From the NCBI RefSeq assembly GCF_938028825.1, contig NZ_CALIZP010000015.1, forward strand, positions 1 to 44,194: a stretch of DNA of 44,194 bases, given 5' to 3'. Below are positions 19,400 to 27,937 of the stretch, one piece after another (positions within the stretch are counted from its first letter, which is position 1; each line of letters starts with the position of its first letter). The notes beneath the pieces were generated by a model. That model was not told the origin of the DNA and searched no databases. It saw only the letters and a list, made by a program, of their open reading frames with translations. A program made the position numbers and the translations under genes. The DNA comes from an uncultured Cardiobacterium sp. GTDB lineage: Bacteria > Pseudomonadota > Gammaproteobacteria > Cardiobacteriales > Cardiobacteriaceae.

Positions 19400-20499
19400 A
19401 GGGTTTCCACCTCTTTTCTGGAAAGTTTGCGTTCACGGCGGCTGCGGTCCTTGACCTGCCCCACCAACTGCCCGCAGGCAGCGTCTATGTCTTCTCCGCG
19501 TGTCTTGCGGATGGTTGCCACATAGCCGTTATCGGTCAGGTGGCGCTGGAAAGCGAGGATGTCGCTGCGTTTCGAGCATTCGAAGCGGCTGCCGGGAAAG
19601 GCGTTGAAGGGGATAAGGTTGATTTTCCCCGGTATGCCGCGCAGCAGTTCGACCAGTTGCCGCGCGTGTTCGAGGCTGTCGTTGACACCGCGCAGCATGA
19701 CGTATTCCCAGGTTACGCCGCCGTGCTGGCCGTTGTGCTGCACGTATTGGTGGCAGGCGTCCAGCAGTGCCGCCAGGCCGTAGCGGGCATTGACCGGCAC
19801 GATCTGATTGCGCAGTTCGTCATTCGGCGCGTGCAGCGAGACGGCGAGGCTGAGGTCGGTGACTTCGCGCAGGCTGTGGATGGCGGGGACAATGCCGGAG
19901 GTGCTGAGGGTAACGCGCCGCTTCGACAGGCCGAAAGCGTAGTCGTCCATCATCAGGCGGGTGGCGGGCAGGACGTTGTTGAAGTTGACCAGCGGTTCGC
20001 CCATGCCCATCAGCACGACGTTGGTGACAACGCGGTTGTTGCCGTGGCGGTCGCAGTCGAGTATTTCTTTGGCGAGCCAGACTTGGACGATGATTTCGCC
20101 GCTGGTCAAGTTGCGGTTGAAGCCTTCGTGGGCGGTCGAACAGAAGGGGCAGGCGAGCGCGCAGCCCGCTTGTGAGGAGATGCAGAGTGTGCCGCGATCG
20201 TCTTCGGGGATGAAGACGGTTTCGATACTGTTGCCGCAGTCATAGCGGAAGACCCATTTGCGTGTGCCGTCGCTTGCAAGGCGGTCGGCGATGACGGTGG
20301 GAAAACGCAGCTCGGCGGTGGCTTTGAGTTTTTCGCGCAGCGGCTTGCTGAGGTCGGTCATGGCGTCGAAATCCGTGACGCGTTCGTGGTAAATCCATTT
20401 CATCAACTGCCGTGCGCGGAAGGGCTTCTCGCCCAGTCCGGCAAACCACGCCGTCAGCGCGTCGCGGTCGAAATCAAAGAGGTTGACCTTGTCCGTCAT
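19396..20499 (-). CDS. rlmN: Dual-specificity 23S rRNA/tRNA adenine-C2 methyltransferase RlmN
   Basis: 367 residues. It is a radical-SAM enzyme that methylates A2503 of 23S rRNA and A37 of certain tRNAs. The cluster motif is CALACPFCSTAHEGFNRNL (CX3CX2C). GEPLVNFNNVL and STSGIVPAI are present. The conserved C-terminal Cys that forms the methyl-carrying intermediate lies in RGEDIDAACGQL. The ATG at 20499 overlaps the ndk stop as TGATG. A GTG nine bases upstream is an alternative start. Confidence 0.97.
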   Translation of the reverse strand: MTDKVNLFDFDRDALTAWFAGLGEKPFRARQLMKWIYHERVTDFDAMTDLSKPLREKLKATAELRFPTVIADRLASDGTRKWVFRYDCGNSIETVFIPEDDRGTLCISSQAGCALACPFCSTAHEGFNRNLTSGEIIVQVWLAKEILDCDRHGNNRVVTNVVLMGMGEPLVNFNNVLPATRLMMDDYAFGLSKRRVTLSTSGIVPAIHSLREVTDLSLAVSLHAPNDELRNQIVPVNARYGLAALLDACHQYVQHNGQHGGVTWEYVMLRGVNDSLEHARQLVELLRGIPGKINLIPFNAFPGSRFECSKRSDILAFQRHLTDNGYVATIRKTRGEDIDAACGQLVGQVKDRSRRERKLSRKEVETL

Positions 20500-20921
20500 C
20501 AGCGGCACAACTCGCGTTCGGCGAAGAAGAAGGCGATTTCGCGCGCGGCATTTTCCACGCTGTCCGAACCGTGCACGGCGTTCTCACTTTTACTGGTGGC
20601 AAATTCGGCGCGCAATGTGCCGGGGGCGGCAGCGGCGGGATCGGTCGCGCCCATCAGCGCACGGTAGCGGGCGACGGCATCTTCGCCGCGCAGTACCTGC
20701 ACCAGCACGGGGCCGGAAGTCATGAAATCGACCAGTTCGGCAAAAAAAGGACGTTCGCGGTGAACGTCATAAAAACGCGCGGCATCGTCGCGGCTGAGGC
20801 GCAGCATTTTTGCCGCGATGATGTCGAATCCCTGTTGCTCGATGCGGGCGAGGATGGCCCCGGTATGATGATTACGCACGGCGTCTGGCTTAACGATGGA
20901 AAGCGTCAATTGCGCGGACAT
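20499..20921 (-). CDS. ndk: Nucleoside diphosphate kinase
   Basis: 140 residues, the usual length (about 141-143). It balances nucleoside triphosphates by a ping-pong mechanism using an active-site His. Signatures are TLSIVKPDAVRNHHTGAI at the start, MTSGPVLVQVLRGEDAV, and the catalytic NAVHGSDSVENA. I start at the ATG at 20921 with GGAG nine bases upstream. The open frame extends to 20993 but without conservation. It is the first gene of the packed ndk-rlmN-pilF-rodZ-hisS-yfgM-bamB-der operon. Confidence 0.98.
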   Translation of the reverse strand: MSAQLTLSIVKPDAVRNHHTGAILARIEQQGFDIIAAKMLRLSRDDAARFYDVHRERPFFAELVDFMTSGPVLVQVLRGEDAVARYRALMGATDPAAAAPGTLRAEFATSKSENAVHGSDSVENAAREIAFFFAERELCR

Positions 20922-20961
20922 GAATACTCCGTGAAGAATGTGTGAGGTAAAAACGGGCGGT

Positions 20962-20970
20962 ATGGTAGCA
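20962..20970 (-). promoter_or_regulatory. Candidate extended -10 promoter of the ndk operon
   Basis: On the minus strand TGC-TACCAT forms an extended -10 element about 45 bases before ndk. The only -35-like box (TTGCAG at 20988-20993) is 20 bp away, too far for a standard promoter. The call is tentative. Confidence 0.35.
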
Positions 20971-21043
20971 CATAAGGCCCTGCTCGGCTGCAATCGGCCA
21001 CGACGCCCGTCGGGCGGGAAAACCGCACGCCCGCCCCCGGAAA

Positions 21044-21703
21044 TCAGCCATACCGCGCGCGCAGGGCGGCAAGGCGTTCCGGGGTGCCGACGTCGTGCCA
21101 GTCACCGCCGTGTTCTTCGCCGCTCAATTCGCCGCGCGGCAGATGGGCGTGCAGGATGGGGGCGAGCGGGCGGAAGCCGGGCGGCACGTCGGCGAAGAGG
21201 CGCGGGTGCAGCACGGCGATGCCGGTATAGGTGAGGGCGTCGCCCGCAATCAGCATGTTGCCCGCCAGCGAGAAATCGCCGCGCGCTTTCCAGGCAGGTG
21301 TGGCGGTGAGCAGCAGGTAGGCGAGGCTGTCGGCGGGGCGGTTTTCGCTGAAGCGGCGCAGGTCGGCGTCGCACCACACGTCGGCGTTGACCACGAGAAA
21401 CGGCGCCTCCATCAGCAGCGGCAGTGCCTGCACGATGCCGCCTGCGGTTTCCAGCCCTTCTTCCGGCTCGCGCGAGTAGGTAATGTGCAGGCCATAGGTG
21501 CTGCCGTCACCGAGCGCCGCTTCTATCATCGCGCCGCGATAGCCGAGGTTGATGATGACTGCCGTGAAGCCTGCGCGCGCGAGACGGCGCAGTTGCCAGC
21601 CGATCAGGGTGTCGCCGCCGACACGCAAGAGGGGTTTCGGGCAATGCTCGGTGAGCGCGCCCATGCGTTTGCCGCGTCCGGCGGCGAGAATCATCGCTTT
21701 CAT
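21044..21703 (-). CDS. murU: N-acetylmuramate-1-phosphate uridylyltransferase MurU
   Basis: 219 residues. It is a sugar-nucleotide transferase converting MurNAc-1-phosphate to UDP-MurNAc in peptidoglycan recycling. The N-terminal signature is LAAGRGKRMGALTEHCPKPL. VIINLGYRG, GGIVQALPLL, VVNADVWCD and the C-terminal DWHDVGTPERLAALRARYG follow. A partner kinase, AmgK, is encoded immediately upstream with an ATGA overlap, which separates MurU from glucose-1-phosphate transferases of similar fold. I start at MKAMILAAG (21703). The open frame reaches 22378 but overlaps amgK. Confidence 0.9.
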   Translation of the reverse strand: MKAMILAAGRGKRMGALTEHCPKPLLRVGGDTLIGWQLRRLARAGFTAVIINLGYRGAMIEAALGDGSTYGLHITYSREPEEGLETAGGIVQALPLLMEAPFLVVNADVWCDADLRRFSENRPADSLAYLLLTATPAWKARGDFSLAGNMLIAGDALTYTGIAVLHPRLFADVPPGFRPLAPILHAHLPRGELSGEEHGGDWHDVGTPERLAALRARYG

Positions 21704-22674
21704 GTCAGTTTCTGTTGCAGGAGAGGAACGGCGCGGCGCAGTTCGCCGGCTATCCAGGCGGTGTACGGCAGGGCGGCGGCTTCGTCGCAGGCGCAGGCGA
21801 GCACCAGCGGCAGGTCGGCAAGATAGCCGCGTTTGCCGTCGCGGATAGCGAGGCGGACGAAGAGCCCCAGCACTTTGAGGTGGCGTTGCAGGGAGACGGC
21901 GTCGCAGGTTTGCGCCCAGTCCGCCGCCGCTTCGTGCGGCAGGAAACGCGTACGAAAATCCGCTTCCCAGCGGCGCACGTCCGCCTGCGGGTAGCGGATG
22001 TAGCAGTCGCGGGTGATGGAAACGAGGTCGTAGGCGGGGCTGCCCCAGAGGGCGTCCTGAAAGTCGAGGATGCCGATGCTGCCATCGGCGCGGCGCATCA
22101 GGTTGCGGCAGTGGTAGTCGCGGTGGACGCACAGCGCCCTGCCCTGCCCTGCCCGCCCGACCAGCCGGTTTTCGCTTTCCTGCCAGCGCGCCGTGTCCGC
22201 CGCAATGCCCAGCCACGGCAGGAACCATTCGCGAGCCAGCGCCACTTCGCTGTGCAGGCGGGAGGGTTCGTAGGGCGGGATGTCCGCTTGCAGGGCGGCG
22301 GTTGCCTGCTGCCATTGTCCCAGCAGCGCGAGCGCCTGCGGCATGGCGGTGGCGGCGTTTTCGCGCAAATCCTGCCACAGCCAGCGGTCGCCGAAGTCGT
22401 CCAGCAAGAGGAAGCCCTGCGCGCTGTCGGCGGCATGGATGCGCGGCACGGGCAGGCCGCAGGCGGCGAACTGCTGCGCGCGCTGCACGAAGAGGCCGAT
22501 GCCGCCCGCCTCCGGCGGCGCGTCCATCAGGATGCGGCTTGTGCTACCCGCCCCGCAGCGAAAGTAGCGGCGGTAGCTGGCGTCGCCGCCGAGCGGGGTG
22601 AGCCGTGCCGCCTGTCCCATACAAGAAACCGCGAAAGCGCAGCGGGCACTTTCGCGGTCGGTGTTCTGCGTCAT
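21700..22674 (-). CDS. amgK: N-acetylmuramate/N-acetylglucosamine kinase AmgK
   Basis: 324 residues of the aminoglycoside-phosphotransferase fold. It phosphorylates MurNAc and GlcNAc at the anomeric position and feeds MurU, a recycling route that bypasses fosfomycin-sensitive MurA. Motifs are LTPLGGDASYRRYFR near the N-terminus, the catalytic VHRDYHCRNLMRR and the metal-binding GILDFQDALWGSPAYDLVSI. It begins 2 bp after the dsbA stop without an obvious ribosome site, so coupling to dsbA is likely. A start at the later Met of MGQAARLTPL is possible. Confidence 0.92.
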   Translation of the reverse strand: MTQNTDRESARCAFAVSCMGQAARLTPLGGDASYRRYFRCGAGSTSRILMDAPPEAGGIGLFVQRAQQFAACGLPVPRIHAADSAQGFLLLDDFGDRWLWQDLRENAATAMPQALALLGQWQQATAALQADIPPYEPSRLHSEVALAREWFLPWLGIAADTARWQESENRLVGRAGQGRALCVHRDYHCRNLMRRADGSIGILDFQDALWGSPAYDLVSITRDCYIRYPQADVRRWEADFRTRFLPHEAAADWAQTCDAVSLQRHLKVLGLFVRLAIRDGKRGYLADLPLVLACACDEAAALPYTAWIAGELRRAVPLLQQKLT

Positions 22675-22676
22675 GT

Positions 22677-23471
22677 TCAGGCAGCAGTTTTGGCTTCAGC
22701 CGGTTTTTCGTCGGCGGCGGGTTTGGCTTCTTCGGTTTTTCCGGCGTCAGCAGGCTTGGCTTCTTCGGCTTTCCCGGCGTCAGCAGGTTTGGCTTCTGCC
22801 GGTTTTTCGTCGGCAGCGGGCTTGGCTTCTTCGGTCTTCACTGCTTCGCCGGGTGCGGCCGTCTTCGTCGCCAGCGTGTTCAGTTTGTCGAAGAGGCGCG
22901 GGTAGTTGTCATCGGCACCGATAACGTATTTGCCGTCCACGACGAAGCCCGGCACACCATCGAGTTTGGAGGCTTCGAACAGATCGCGCGCCCGGTTGAG
23001 CTTCTGCTGCACGGTAAGCGACTTCCAGGCTTTTTCCACGTCTTTCTGTTTGGCACCGTTTTCGACGAGGAATTTCATCGCCGCGCCCTTGTCGAAGATG
23101 ATGCCGCGTTTGCCGTCCTTGTGTACGGCGTTGAAGATTTTTTCGTCCATCTCGGCACCGTTCATGCCCAGTTCGCGCACCACATAATAAAGACGCGCGC
23201 CACCTTCCCAGTTGCCGGTGAACGCGGGGACACGGATGAAATCAATCGCGGCATCCTTGCCGTCAGCCAGCCATTTCTGCAAGGACGGCTCCAAATCGTA
23301 ACAGTGCGGGCAGCCGTACCAGAAAAATTCGACCACCTGCCCGGCCTTGATGTCGGCGACCGGCGCGGCGAGCGTGGCGTAGTCCGTGCCATCCACATAT
23401 TTCAACTGCGCCTGTGCCCCGGTGGTGAAAGCGGCGGCAAGCAGCACGGCGATAAAAGACTTCTTCAACAT
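22677..23471 (-). CDS. dsbA: Periplasmic thiol:disulfide interchange protein DsbA with a repetitive C-terminal tail
   Basis: 264 residues. The signal peptide (MLKKSFIAVLLAAAFTTGAQ, cleaved after AQA) leads to a thioredoxin-fold domain with the active site FFWYGCPHCYDLEP (Cys54, Cys57) and the cis-Pro loop LDGVPGFVVDGKYV. It introduces disulfides into exported proteins. Unusually, about 60 residues follow the fold. They are built from Ala, Glu, Lys and Pro in repeats such as KTEEAKPAADEKPAEAKPAD and GKAEEAKPADAGKTEEAKPA. Most DsbA proteins end near residue 208. The ATG at 23471 has GGAG seven bases upstream. It is the first gene of a dsbA-amgK-murU unit. Confidence 0.93.
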   Translation of the reverse strand: MLKKSFIAVLLAAAFTTGAQAQLKYVDGTDYATLAAPVADIKAGQVVEFFWYGCPHCYDLEPSLQKWLADGKDAAIDFIRVPAFTGNWEGGARLYYVVRELGMNGAEMDEKIFNAVHKDGKRGIIFDKGAAMKFLVENGAKQKDVEKAWKSLTVQQKLNRARDLFEASKLDGVPGFVVDGKYVIGADDNYPRLFDKLNTLATKTAAPGEAVKTEEAKPAADEKPAEAKPADAGKAEEAKPADAGKTEEAKPAADEKPAEAKTAA

Positions 23472-23505
23472 AAAAACTCCATATATACGGGGAAAAGAGG
23501 CGCGC

Positions 23506-23511
23506 ATTATA
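23506..23511 (-). promoter_or_regulatory. -10 box of the dsbA promoter
   Basis: A perfect TATAAT on the minus strand 34 bases before the dsbA ATG. The upstream sequence is GC-rich and has no recognisable -35 box, which may mean that an activator is needed. Confidence 0.5.
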
Positions 23512-23538
23512 CGCATCCGCCCCGCCGCGCCACGGTGC

Positions 23539-24318
23539 TTATCCGGACTGTAACCCCGACGGCACCCCTGGTCCCGCCTGAGCCGTCATCGCGGCCGCCA
23601 CCACCGTGCAATCATCAAAATACGGCACGCGGCGCACCGCTAGGCGCAAGGCTTCCAGCCGCGCCGGCAGATCATCATGCGCCTGCCACAGGGCTTGCAG
23701 TTGCGGATGCGGCAGGGCGTCGCTGAGGCCGTCGGTGCAGAGCAGCAGCGTTTCCCCCGCCGCCAGCGGTTGTTCGGCGACGAAGATGCGGAAATCGTCC
23801 GCCTCCCAGTCGGCGGCGAGGCTGTGTGCCAGCATACCGTAGATGCCCGCATAATCGCCGCCCGCCTGCGCCTCGCCGCGCTCAATCATCTCCGCCAGCA
23901 CGGTGTGATCATGGCTGATTTGCCGCCAGCGGCCCGCCGTGTCGATGTGATAGACGCGGCTGTCGCCGACATTGCAGACGGATGCCCCGCCGCCGGCGAA
24001 CACCGCCGAGGCGAAGGTCGTCGCCGCGCCGAAATGCCGCGCCGCCAGCGCCGCACAGAATTGCGGGTGGGTGCGGCGCAGAAAGCGCGCGCCGCCGTCA
24101 TCCGCTGCGGCGAAAGCGTCCATCCAGAAGCGGCTGGCACGCGCGGCGGCGGGGGCGGCAAAGAGGCCGTCGGCGACGGCAAGACGCAGCGGCAGGCGCG
24201 GGTTTGCCACGCGGCGCGCCTTGTGCAGCTTCACCTGGTGCACCGCCACGCCGTCGAAGAGGGCATCCTGCGTGCGCGCTTTGCCCGCGCCCGCCATTTG
24301 AAAGTAGGCAATTTGCAT
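23539..24318 (-). CDS. PP2C-like serine/threonine protein phosphatase
   Basis: 259 residues with the order of PP2C motifs. These are RTQDAL (about 15-20), LAVADGLFAAPA (Asp50), VCNVGDSRVYHID, a long helical stretch, LLLCTDGLSDALPH, and YFDDCTVVAAA near the end. The metal-binding aspartates in ADG, TDG and the final DD are kept, but the usual DGMGG/DGVGG is changed to DGLFA. It should hydrolyse phosphoserine/threonine in the cytoplasm, and no signal peptide is seen. No matching kinase is nearby. It follows the unknown gene at 24364 with 45 bp between, in the same direction as the AAA+ and SLOG genes. Confidence 0.85.
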   Translation of the reverse strand: MQIAYFQMAGAGKARTQDALFDGVAVHQVKLHKARRVANPRLPLRLAVADGLFAAPAAARASRFWMDAFAAADDGGARFLRRTHPQFCAALAARHFGAATTFASAVFAGGGASVCNVGDSRVYHIDTAGRWRQISHDHTVLAEMIERGEAQAGGDYAGIYGMLAHSLAADWEADDFRIFVAEQPLAAGETLLLCTDGLSDALPHPQLQALWQAHDDLPARLEALRLAVRRVPYFDDCTVVAAAMTAQAGPGVPSGLQSG

Positions 24319-24363
24319 TGTTTCGTCTCTTTCCCTCTGTCATTGTGCGAAATTACGGCCGTT

Positions 24364-25161
24364 TTAAGGGGTATCGCCCGTCATCCCGGATTTTATATTC
24401 AAAGAGAGTCGTTCCTGCATATCGTCGCAGATATAAAGATCGGCCTCTTTGAACAGGAACATCTCTATTTCGTGGATTCTTTTGTCATCTGCGAATATGT
24501 CGGCAGCACATCTCCGCAACAGCTTGCAATAATGATAAAAAGCCTCCTCCTCAGGGTAAAAATCCCTATTGTCTCCATGCAGTGCCAGAATGGTAGGCAT
24601 ATGGTATTGCCGTATTCTTGTATTCCGCCCTTCCGGCTGGGGAAACAGGCGATGATGGGGGGCATAAAGGAACAGCAACCAGTTCAGGGAAAAGATCACG
24701 CGGGAATCGTAAACGGCGAAGCGCTCGTAATCCCAGAAGGCAGCCAGTTTGGAGAGCGATGAAATCACGGCGAACAGGTCGCCACTCATTCTTTCCTGCG
24801 TATGCGTTTCGGCAAATTCTTTTATTTTTGCCCTGGTTTTATCGCTGTCCTTAAAAGCAGAGATGCCGCCCCAAGTATTGATAATCCAGAAACAGCGTTC
24901 AAAGTAGGCCTCGCTGTATTTTTCCGTCTCTTCTGCAAAGAATTTTCGGTTTTCTTTTTTCTGATGAATGAATTGCTGCGGACCGGTAAGTCCTGCGGGA
25001 TAATTTATTACGGGATCATGTTTGCCCAGCGCCCAGCGGTTGCGGTTTTTTCTATGCGCTTCCGCCGGCTCTTCATGCAGCGGTCTTTCTACCATTAACC
25101 GCTTCAATTTTTGGATAAAAGTGGCCGGTAAGGTTTCGTCATGGATGTCATGTGTTGTCAT
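24364..25161 (-). CDS. Unrecognised protein linked to the AAA+/SLOG genes
   Basis: 265 residues starting MTTHDIHDETLPATFIQKLK. The DNA is noticeably less GC-rich than its neighbours. I chose the ATG at 25161 because AAGGACGAAACC precedes it and it overlaps the SLOG gene stop by 14 bp. ATGs further up at 25200 are less likely. The protein is helical and soluble. The segment SKLAAFWDYERFAVYDSRVI (137-156) resembles the SK-x-LHF-xP-x-F-x-xYDSRV pattern I associate with helix-hairpin-helix, DNA-glycosylase-like proteins, where the Asp is functional. This is weak and would need a structure comparison. No other domain is recognised. Confidence 0.65.
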   Translation of the reverse strand: MTTHDIHDETLPATFIQKLKRLMVERPLHEEPAEAHRKNRNRWALGKHDPVINYPAGLTGPQQFIHQKKENRKFFAEETEKYSEAYFERCFWIINTWGGISAFKDSDKTRAKIKEFAETHTQERMSGDLFAVISSLSKLAAFWDYERFAVYDSRVIFSLNWLLFLYAPHHRLFPQPEGRNTRIRQYHMPTILALHGDNRDFYPEEEAFYHYCKLLRRCAADIFADDKRIHEIEMFLFKEADLYICDDMQERLSLNIKSGMTGDTP

Positions 25162-25540
25162 GGTTTCGTCCTTGTATTGTTGGGTTATTTGGTGATTCAT
25201 ACGACACGATATGTACCGTTTTCCGCTGCTGGCGCGCAATTTCGATGCTGCTCAGGGTGCCGCGCGAGTGGCCGTCCCAGAAGGCGATCAGCTCGTCGCA
25301 GGCGCTGACGATTTGCCGGTTGCGGATGATGCCCGCCCCCCGGCCCAGCGTCCAGTCCGGCTTGTATTCCGTGAAGGCGATGCCGTTTTCTGCCGCATAG
25401 CGGCGGGCGAGTGCATCGGCACCGCGCGCGCCGCCGCTGATGATGGCGCTGATGCGCTTGCGCAGATAGTGGCGTTCGATGGTGAATTGCAGCAGGGCGT
25501 AGTCGGCGAAATCGCAACCGCCCACAACGGCGAGTTTCAT
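25148..25540 (-). CDS. SLOG-domain protein (DUF2493, YspA-like)
   Basis: 130 residues. The fold is Rossmann-like, with MKLAVVGGCDFADY at the start, the nucleotide-binding IISGGARGADALARRYAAEN, then RGAGIIRNRQIVSACDELIA and FWDGHSRGT. This is the layout of the DUF2493/YspA branch of the SLOG superfamily. SLOG proteins are thought to sense or process nucleotide-derived ligands and recur in bacterial conflict systems. AAAGGA lies eight bases before the ATG at 25540. It follows the AAA+ gene by 55 bp and overlaps the next gene, so the three are probably one transcript. Confidence 0.88.
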   Translation of the reverse strand: MKLAVVGGCDFADYALLQFTIERHYLRKRISAIISGGARGADALARRYAAENGIAFTEYKPDWTLGRGAGIIRNRQIVSACDELIAFWDGHSRGTLSSIEIARQQRKTVHIVSYESPNNPTIQGRNHDNT

Positions 25541-25595
25541 GTTGACGTCCTTTGTTGATGGAAGTGACGAACGGCGGGGCGGGGCCCTGCGCCGT

Positions 25596-27788
25596 TCAGA
25601 TAAAGCCCGCTTTCTGCGCCGCCTGCGGTTTCAGCGCGCATTCTGCCGCGAGCGCGTCCACCCAGGCGGCGGCGTCGGCAAACGGGGCGAAACGGTGCCG
25701 GCGGGCGACGGCGGCAAAATCCCCCGGTGTCAGGCAAGGCAGGGCGGCGAGCCGCTGTTGCTGCGCCGCGCCCAGCGCAATGCCCAGTGCCGCCGCTTGT
25801 GCGGCGGCAAGCGGGAGGATTTGTTCGCGATGCAGGAAACCGAAGCGCAATTTCACGTCGAAACGGCGCAGCACCGCCGCATCCAGCGCATCGGGCATAT
25901 TGGTGGAGGCGACCAGCAGGCCGGGGAAACGCTCGATTTGCGTCAGGAGTTCGTTCACCATCGAGCGTTCCCAACTGCGCACCGCCCCCTCGCGCGCGAA
26001 GAGGAAGCCATCGGCTTCATCCAGCACCAGCAGCATCCCCTGCGCCTCCGCCTGACGGAAGGCGGCGGCGATGTTGCGCTCGGTCTCGCCGACATACATC
26101 CCCAGCAAGTCCGACCCCTGGCGCAGCAGCACCGGCATCCCCGCCTGCCGCCCCAGCCATTGCGCCCAGGCCGATTTGCCCGTGCCGGGCGGGCCGTAGC
26201 AGCAGATGCGCCCCTGCCGCCGCGCCGCCAGCCCGGCGCTGATGCGCGCCAAATCGGCATCGCAGGCGGCCCATTCCGGCGCGTAATCCACCTGCCCCGC
26301 CGGCGGCAGCGTCAGCGGTTTGCGCCCCTGCGCCTGCAAGGTCTGGTTGCAAAGCAGCAGACACTGCGCCGCCAGTTCGTCCGCATCCGCCGCCAGGGTG
26401 TTGGCGACATGCAGGGTGCGGGCCAGCACCGCCGGCGACAGCCCCTCCTGTTCGGCAAAACGCCGCACCACCGCTGCCGCCGGCTGATGCGCCGCCCGCG
26501 CGCGGAAAAGCGCCTCTTTGCGCGCCAGCGGCAAATCCGGCATTTCCAGCACGACATCGAAGCGGCGCACGAAGGCGGGATCCATGCAGCGCACGTCGTT
26601 TGAAATCCACACCATCGGCACGGGGTTCGTTTCCAGCAGGGCGTTCACCCAGCCCTTGTGCGACTGCGCCACCGAGCGGGCGAACAGGGTGCCCGCGAAG
26701 ACGTCTTCCACCTCGTCAAACACCAAGAGCGCCTTGTCGCCGCCGAGCAGCGATTGCGCCACCTGCGCCTTGCACAACCGCCGCTCGCCGTCGAGCGGGT
26801 CGCCGTCGTCATCCTCGCGCAGCGGCGCAAAGCACGGCACGGCGAGCGCGCGCGCCAGCGCGGCGGCAAACTGGCTTTTGCCGGTGCCGGGCGCGCCGTA
26901 AAGCAGCACATTCACCCCGCGCCGCCCCCCGGCGAGGGCGTGGCGCAGATAATGCAGCAGCGTGTCGCGCAGCGCGCCGATGTGGGCGAAATCGTCCCAG
27001 GCGAGCGCGGCCTCATCCACCGGCAACAGGCAGGAACGCAGCAACTGCGCGCGCGCCTGTTTTTCCAGGACAAAATCGTCCGCCTCGAACAAATCGCCCC
27101 ATTGCAGCGCATCTTCCAGATCACAAAATTCACGGCGCAACTCATCGCGGCAAGCCAGCAGCCCGTAACGCCGCAGCTTGCCGCGCTTGCCGACCGCCCG
27201 CCGCAGCGCCTTGCGCGGCACATCGAGCAGCTGCGCCACCTGCACCATCGCCGCCGCAAAATTATCCGCACCGACCAACTGCCCCGCCCGGCGCAGGGGC
27301 CTTTCCACGGCCAAATGCAGCACCAGGCGCAGCACCGCCATCTCGACCGCATCCAGCGCCAGCGCCTCTTCCAGCAGACGCAGATTGGCACAGGCCGCCG
27401 CCCAGAAGCGCGGCTCGTGCGGATTCACCGACGCCTCCTCATCCGCCATTTCAGGCGGGATTGTTGGCAGGACAGGCGGCGTGTCGCGGACGGCCTGCCA
27501 GCGCGCCGCCAGCAGCGTCCGCGCCACCGCCCCGCCCTGCGGCGCAAACGCCAGTTCCTCCGGCAAGCCGAGGGCGCGCGCGACCGCATCCGACGACCAG
27601 CAGGACACCGCCGTTTCCTCCTCTTCCACACCGTTCATGCGGCGCAAACACCGCCCGGCGCGGTTCCTGACGCGCTCCGCCGCCTGGAAAAACCGATGCG
27701 CCCCGTCCAGCTCGAAGAGCAGGCGCAGCATCATCCATTCCGCATACGGACTGACCCGCGCCTCGCCCAAAACCCATTGCCTGTTCAT
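25596..27788 (-). CDS. Double AAA+ ATPase
   Basis: 730 residues. A helical N-terminal region of about 290 residues (LRLLEEALALDAVEMAVLRL, LLDVPRKALRRAVGKRG) precedes two AAA+ modules. Module 1 has Walker A GAPGTGKSQFA (about 297-305) and Walker B LLVFDEVEDVF (about 353-363). Module 2 has GPPGTGKSAWAQWLG (about 530-544), the pore-like LGMYVGETERNI, Walker B LLVLDEADGFLF (about 583-594) and sensor STNMPDALDAAVLRRFDVK. Classical AAA proteins of this kind remodel protein complexes. The target is unknown. The ATG at 27788 has GGGAGG seven bases upstream, which decides the start over an upstream Met at 27857. Confidence 0.88.
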   Translation of the reverse strand: MNRQWVLGEARVSPYAEWMMLRLLFELDGAHRFFQAAERVRNRAGRCLRRMNGVEEEETAVSCWSSDAVARALGLPEELAFAPQGGAVARTLLAARWQAVRDTPPVLPTIPPEMADEEASVNPHEPRFWAAACANLRLLEEALALDAVEMAVLRLVLHLAVERPLRRAGQLVGADNFAAAMVQVAQLLDVPRKALRRAVGKRGKLRRYGLLACRDELRREFCDLEDALQWGDLFEADDFVLEKQARAQLLRSCLLPVDEAALAWDDFAHIGALRDTLLHYLRHALAGGRRGVNVLLYGAPGTGKSQFAAALARALAVPCFAPLREDDDGDPLDGERRLCKAQVAQSLLGGDKALLVFDEVEDVFAGTLFARSVAQSHKGWVNALLETNPVPMVWISNDVRCMDPAFVRRFDVVLEMPDLPLARKEALFRARAAHQPAAAVVRRFAEQEGLSPAVLARTLHVANTLAADADELAAQCLLLCNQTLQAQGRKPLTLPPAGQVDYAPEWAACDADLARISAGLAARRQGRICCYGPPGTGKSAWAQWLGRQAGMPVLLRQGSDLLGMYVGETERNIAAAFRQAEAQGMLLVLDEADGFLFAREGAVRSWERSMVNELLTQIERFPGLLVASTNMPDALDAAVLRRFDVKLRFGFLHREQILPLAAAQAAALGIALGAAQQQRLAALPCLTPGDFAAVARRHRFAPFADAAAWVDALAAECALKPQAAQKAGFI

Positions 27789-27801
27789 CACATCCTCCCG
27801 A

Positions 27802-27823
27802 GAAAAACCGCCCGACAGCGGGC
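27802..27823 (-). terminator. Terminator-like hairpin just before the AAA+ gene
   Basis: On the minus strand GCCCG-CTGT-CGGGC-GG-TTTTT. It lies between the divergent promoter region and the AAA+ ribosome site, so any transcript reaching the operon must pass it. It may limit basal expression. Confidence 0.45.
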
Positions 27824-27907
27824 AGGGGCAAGGATAACGGGGCAGGCGACAGGACACGTCGCATGGAAACGCGCGACGGCCTTCGCCGGAAAGAATGTCG
27901 CATAAAC

Positions 27908-27937
27908 TTGACTATCCCGCGAAAAAATCCTTACCAT
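27908..27937 (+). promoter_or_regulatory. Promoter of the XRE regulator gene
   Basis: TTGACT (27908-27913) and TACCAT (27932-27937) with an 18-bp spacer. The predicted start near 27944 gives a leader of about 20 bases before the GTG at 27965. The intergenic region is shared with the divergent AAA+ operon, so the XRE protein may act on both sides. Confidence 0.55.
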
